A stretch of DNA of 15,243 nt from Dokdonella_A sp937902695 (lineage in GTDB: Bacteria > Pseudomonadota > Gammaproteobacteria > Xanthomonadales > Rhodanobacteraceae), in NCBI GenBank assembly GCA_048498135.1, contig JBEHYO010000086.1, positions 1 through 15,243 of the forward strand, written 5' to 3'. Below, in pieces: positions 14,966 through 15,243 of the stretch (its first letter is position 1; every line of letters begins with the position of its first letter). Made by a program: the position numbers and the translations under genes. The notes beneath the pieces are model-generated. The model was not told the DNA's origin. It did no database searches and saw nothing but the letters and a program-made list of their open reading frames with translations.

Positions 14966-15243
14966 CTAAAGGCGCGTCACGACGTGCAGCCGCACGTCCG
15001 CGCGGAACTCGAAGCCTAGACGCTCGTAGAGCGCTTTCGCGCGCACGTTCTCGTGGGCGAAGTGCAGGAACGGCAACTCGCCGCGATCGAGGATGTCGTT
15101 GACGAGCAACGCGATCAGCCGGCGCGCGTAGCCGCGGCCGAGAAAGGCCGGATGCGTGCAGACCGCGCTGATCTCGCGATGCCCCTCCAAGTGCATGCGC
15201 TCGCCGGCCATCGCCGCGAGCCGGTCGCCGTCGTAGATGCCGA
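14966..15243 (-). CDS. GNAT family N-acetyltransferase (FR47-like), C-terminal part; 5' end beyond the window
   Basis: The frame is open to the right edge, so the start lies outside; at least 91 residues are visible. The sequence GIYDGDRLAAMAGERMHLEG leads into EISAVCTHPAFLGRGYARRLI. This is the acetyl-CoA-binding motif A, with the (Q/R)xxGxG/A pattern as LGRGYA. The later HENVRAKALYERLGFEFRADVRLHVV is motif B with the usual Ala-Leu-Tyr-Glu-Arg-Leu-Gly-Phe ending. ISAVCTHP in strand 4 followed by this motif fits the FR47-like subgroup. These enzymes transfer an acetyl group from acetyl-CoA to an amine; the acceptor is not readable. An ATG at 15211 lies within the conserved fold and is not the start. 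The SulP gene follows 162 bp later in the same direction. Confidence 0.92.
   Translation of the reverse strand, partial: GIYDGDRLAAMAGERMHLEGHREISAVCTHPAFLGRGYARRLIALLVNDILDRGELPFLHFAHENVRAKALYERLGFEFRADVRLHVVTRL

Overview
The window is a compact, very GC-rich chromosomal segment with strong G/C third-position bias and almost no non-coding space. It looks like a high-GC member of the Pseudomonadota. The YebC homologue starts with the MGRGPSIENRKN-type N-terminus rather than MAGHSKW, and the ECF sigma factor belongs to the Sigma70_ECF (TIGR02999-like) type. From memory, both fit Xanthomonadales/Lysobacterales-like Gammaproteobacteria, but this placement is an inference. I see no tRNA, rRNA, insertion sequence, CRISPR array, integrase or attachment site, and no compositional break suggesting recent transfer.

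Layout. Positions 2-4528 lie on the + strand: the C-terminal part of an alpha/beta-hydrolase-like protein, an MmcQ/YjbR-fold protein, a CDF cation transporter, a LytS-type histidine kinase, its LytTR response regulator (8-bp overlap) and an ECF sigma factor. Positions 4533-9866 lie on the - strand, read from right to left: a MATE exporter, a MAPEG membrane protein, a classical SDR, a cyclic-nucleotide-binding/DUF1003 fusion, an extended SDR (epimerase-like) and a YebC/PmpR regulator. Positions 10047-13002 return to the + strand with a class I methyltransferase carrying an extra C-terminal domain and a YheS-type ABC-F ATPase. The right end is again on the - strand: a SulP anion transporter with a STAS domain, preceded by the C-terminal part of a GNAT acetyltransferase cut by the window edge.

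How the genes may work together. The clearest functional unit is the histidine kinase/response regulator pair, which is translationally coupled and sits 4 bp behind the CDF transporter. The MATE-MAPEG-SDR-cNMP/DUF1003-epimerase block is co-directional with gaps of 13-64 bp. It has a loose envelope, detoxification and redox flavour, but no shared pathway can be read from it. The remaining genes look like ordinary core or accessory housekeeping functions.

I found no convincing undescribed multi-gene system. The points most worth a second look are a roughly 22-residue insertion just after the A-loop tyrosine in the second ATPase domain of the ABC-F protein, the C-terminal module on the methyltransferase, a three-copy 16-bp tandem repeat in the leader of the MATE gene, the cNMP/DUF1003 fusion, and two convergent gene pairs separated by only 1 and 4 bp with no room for a terminator.
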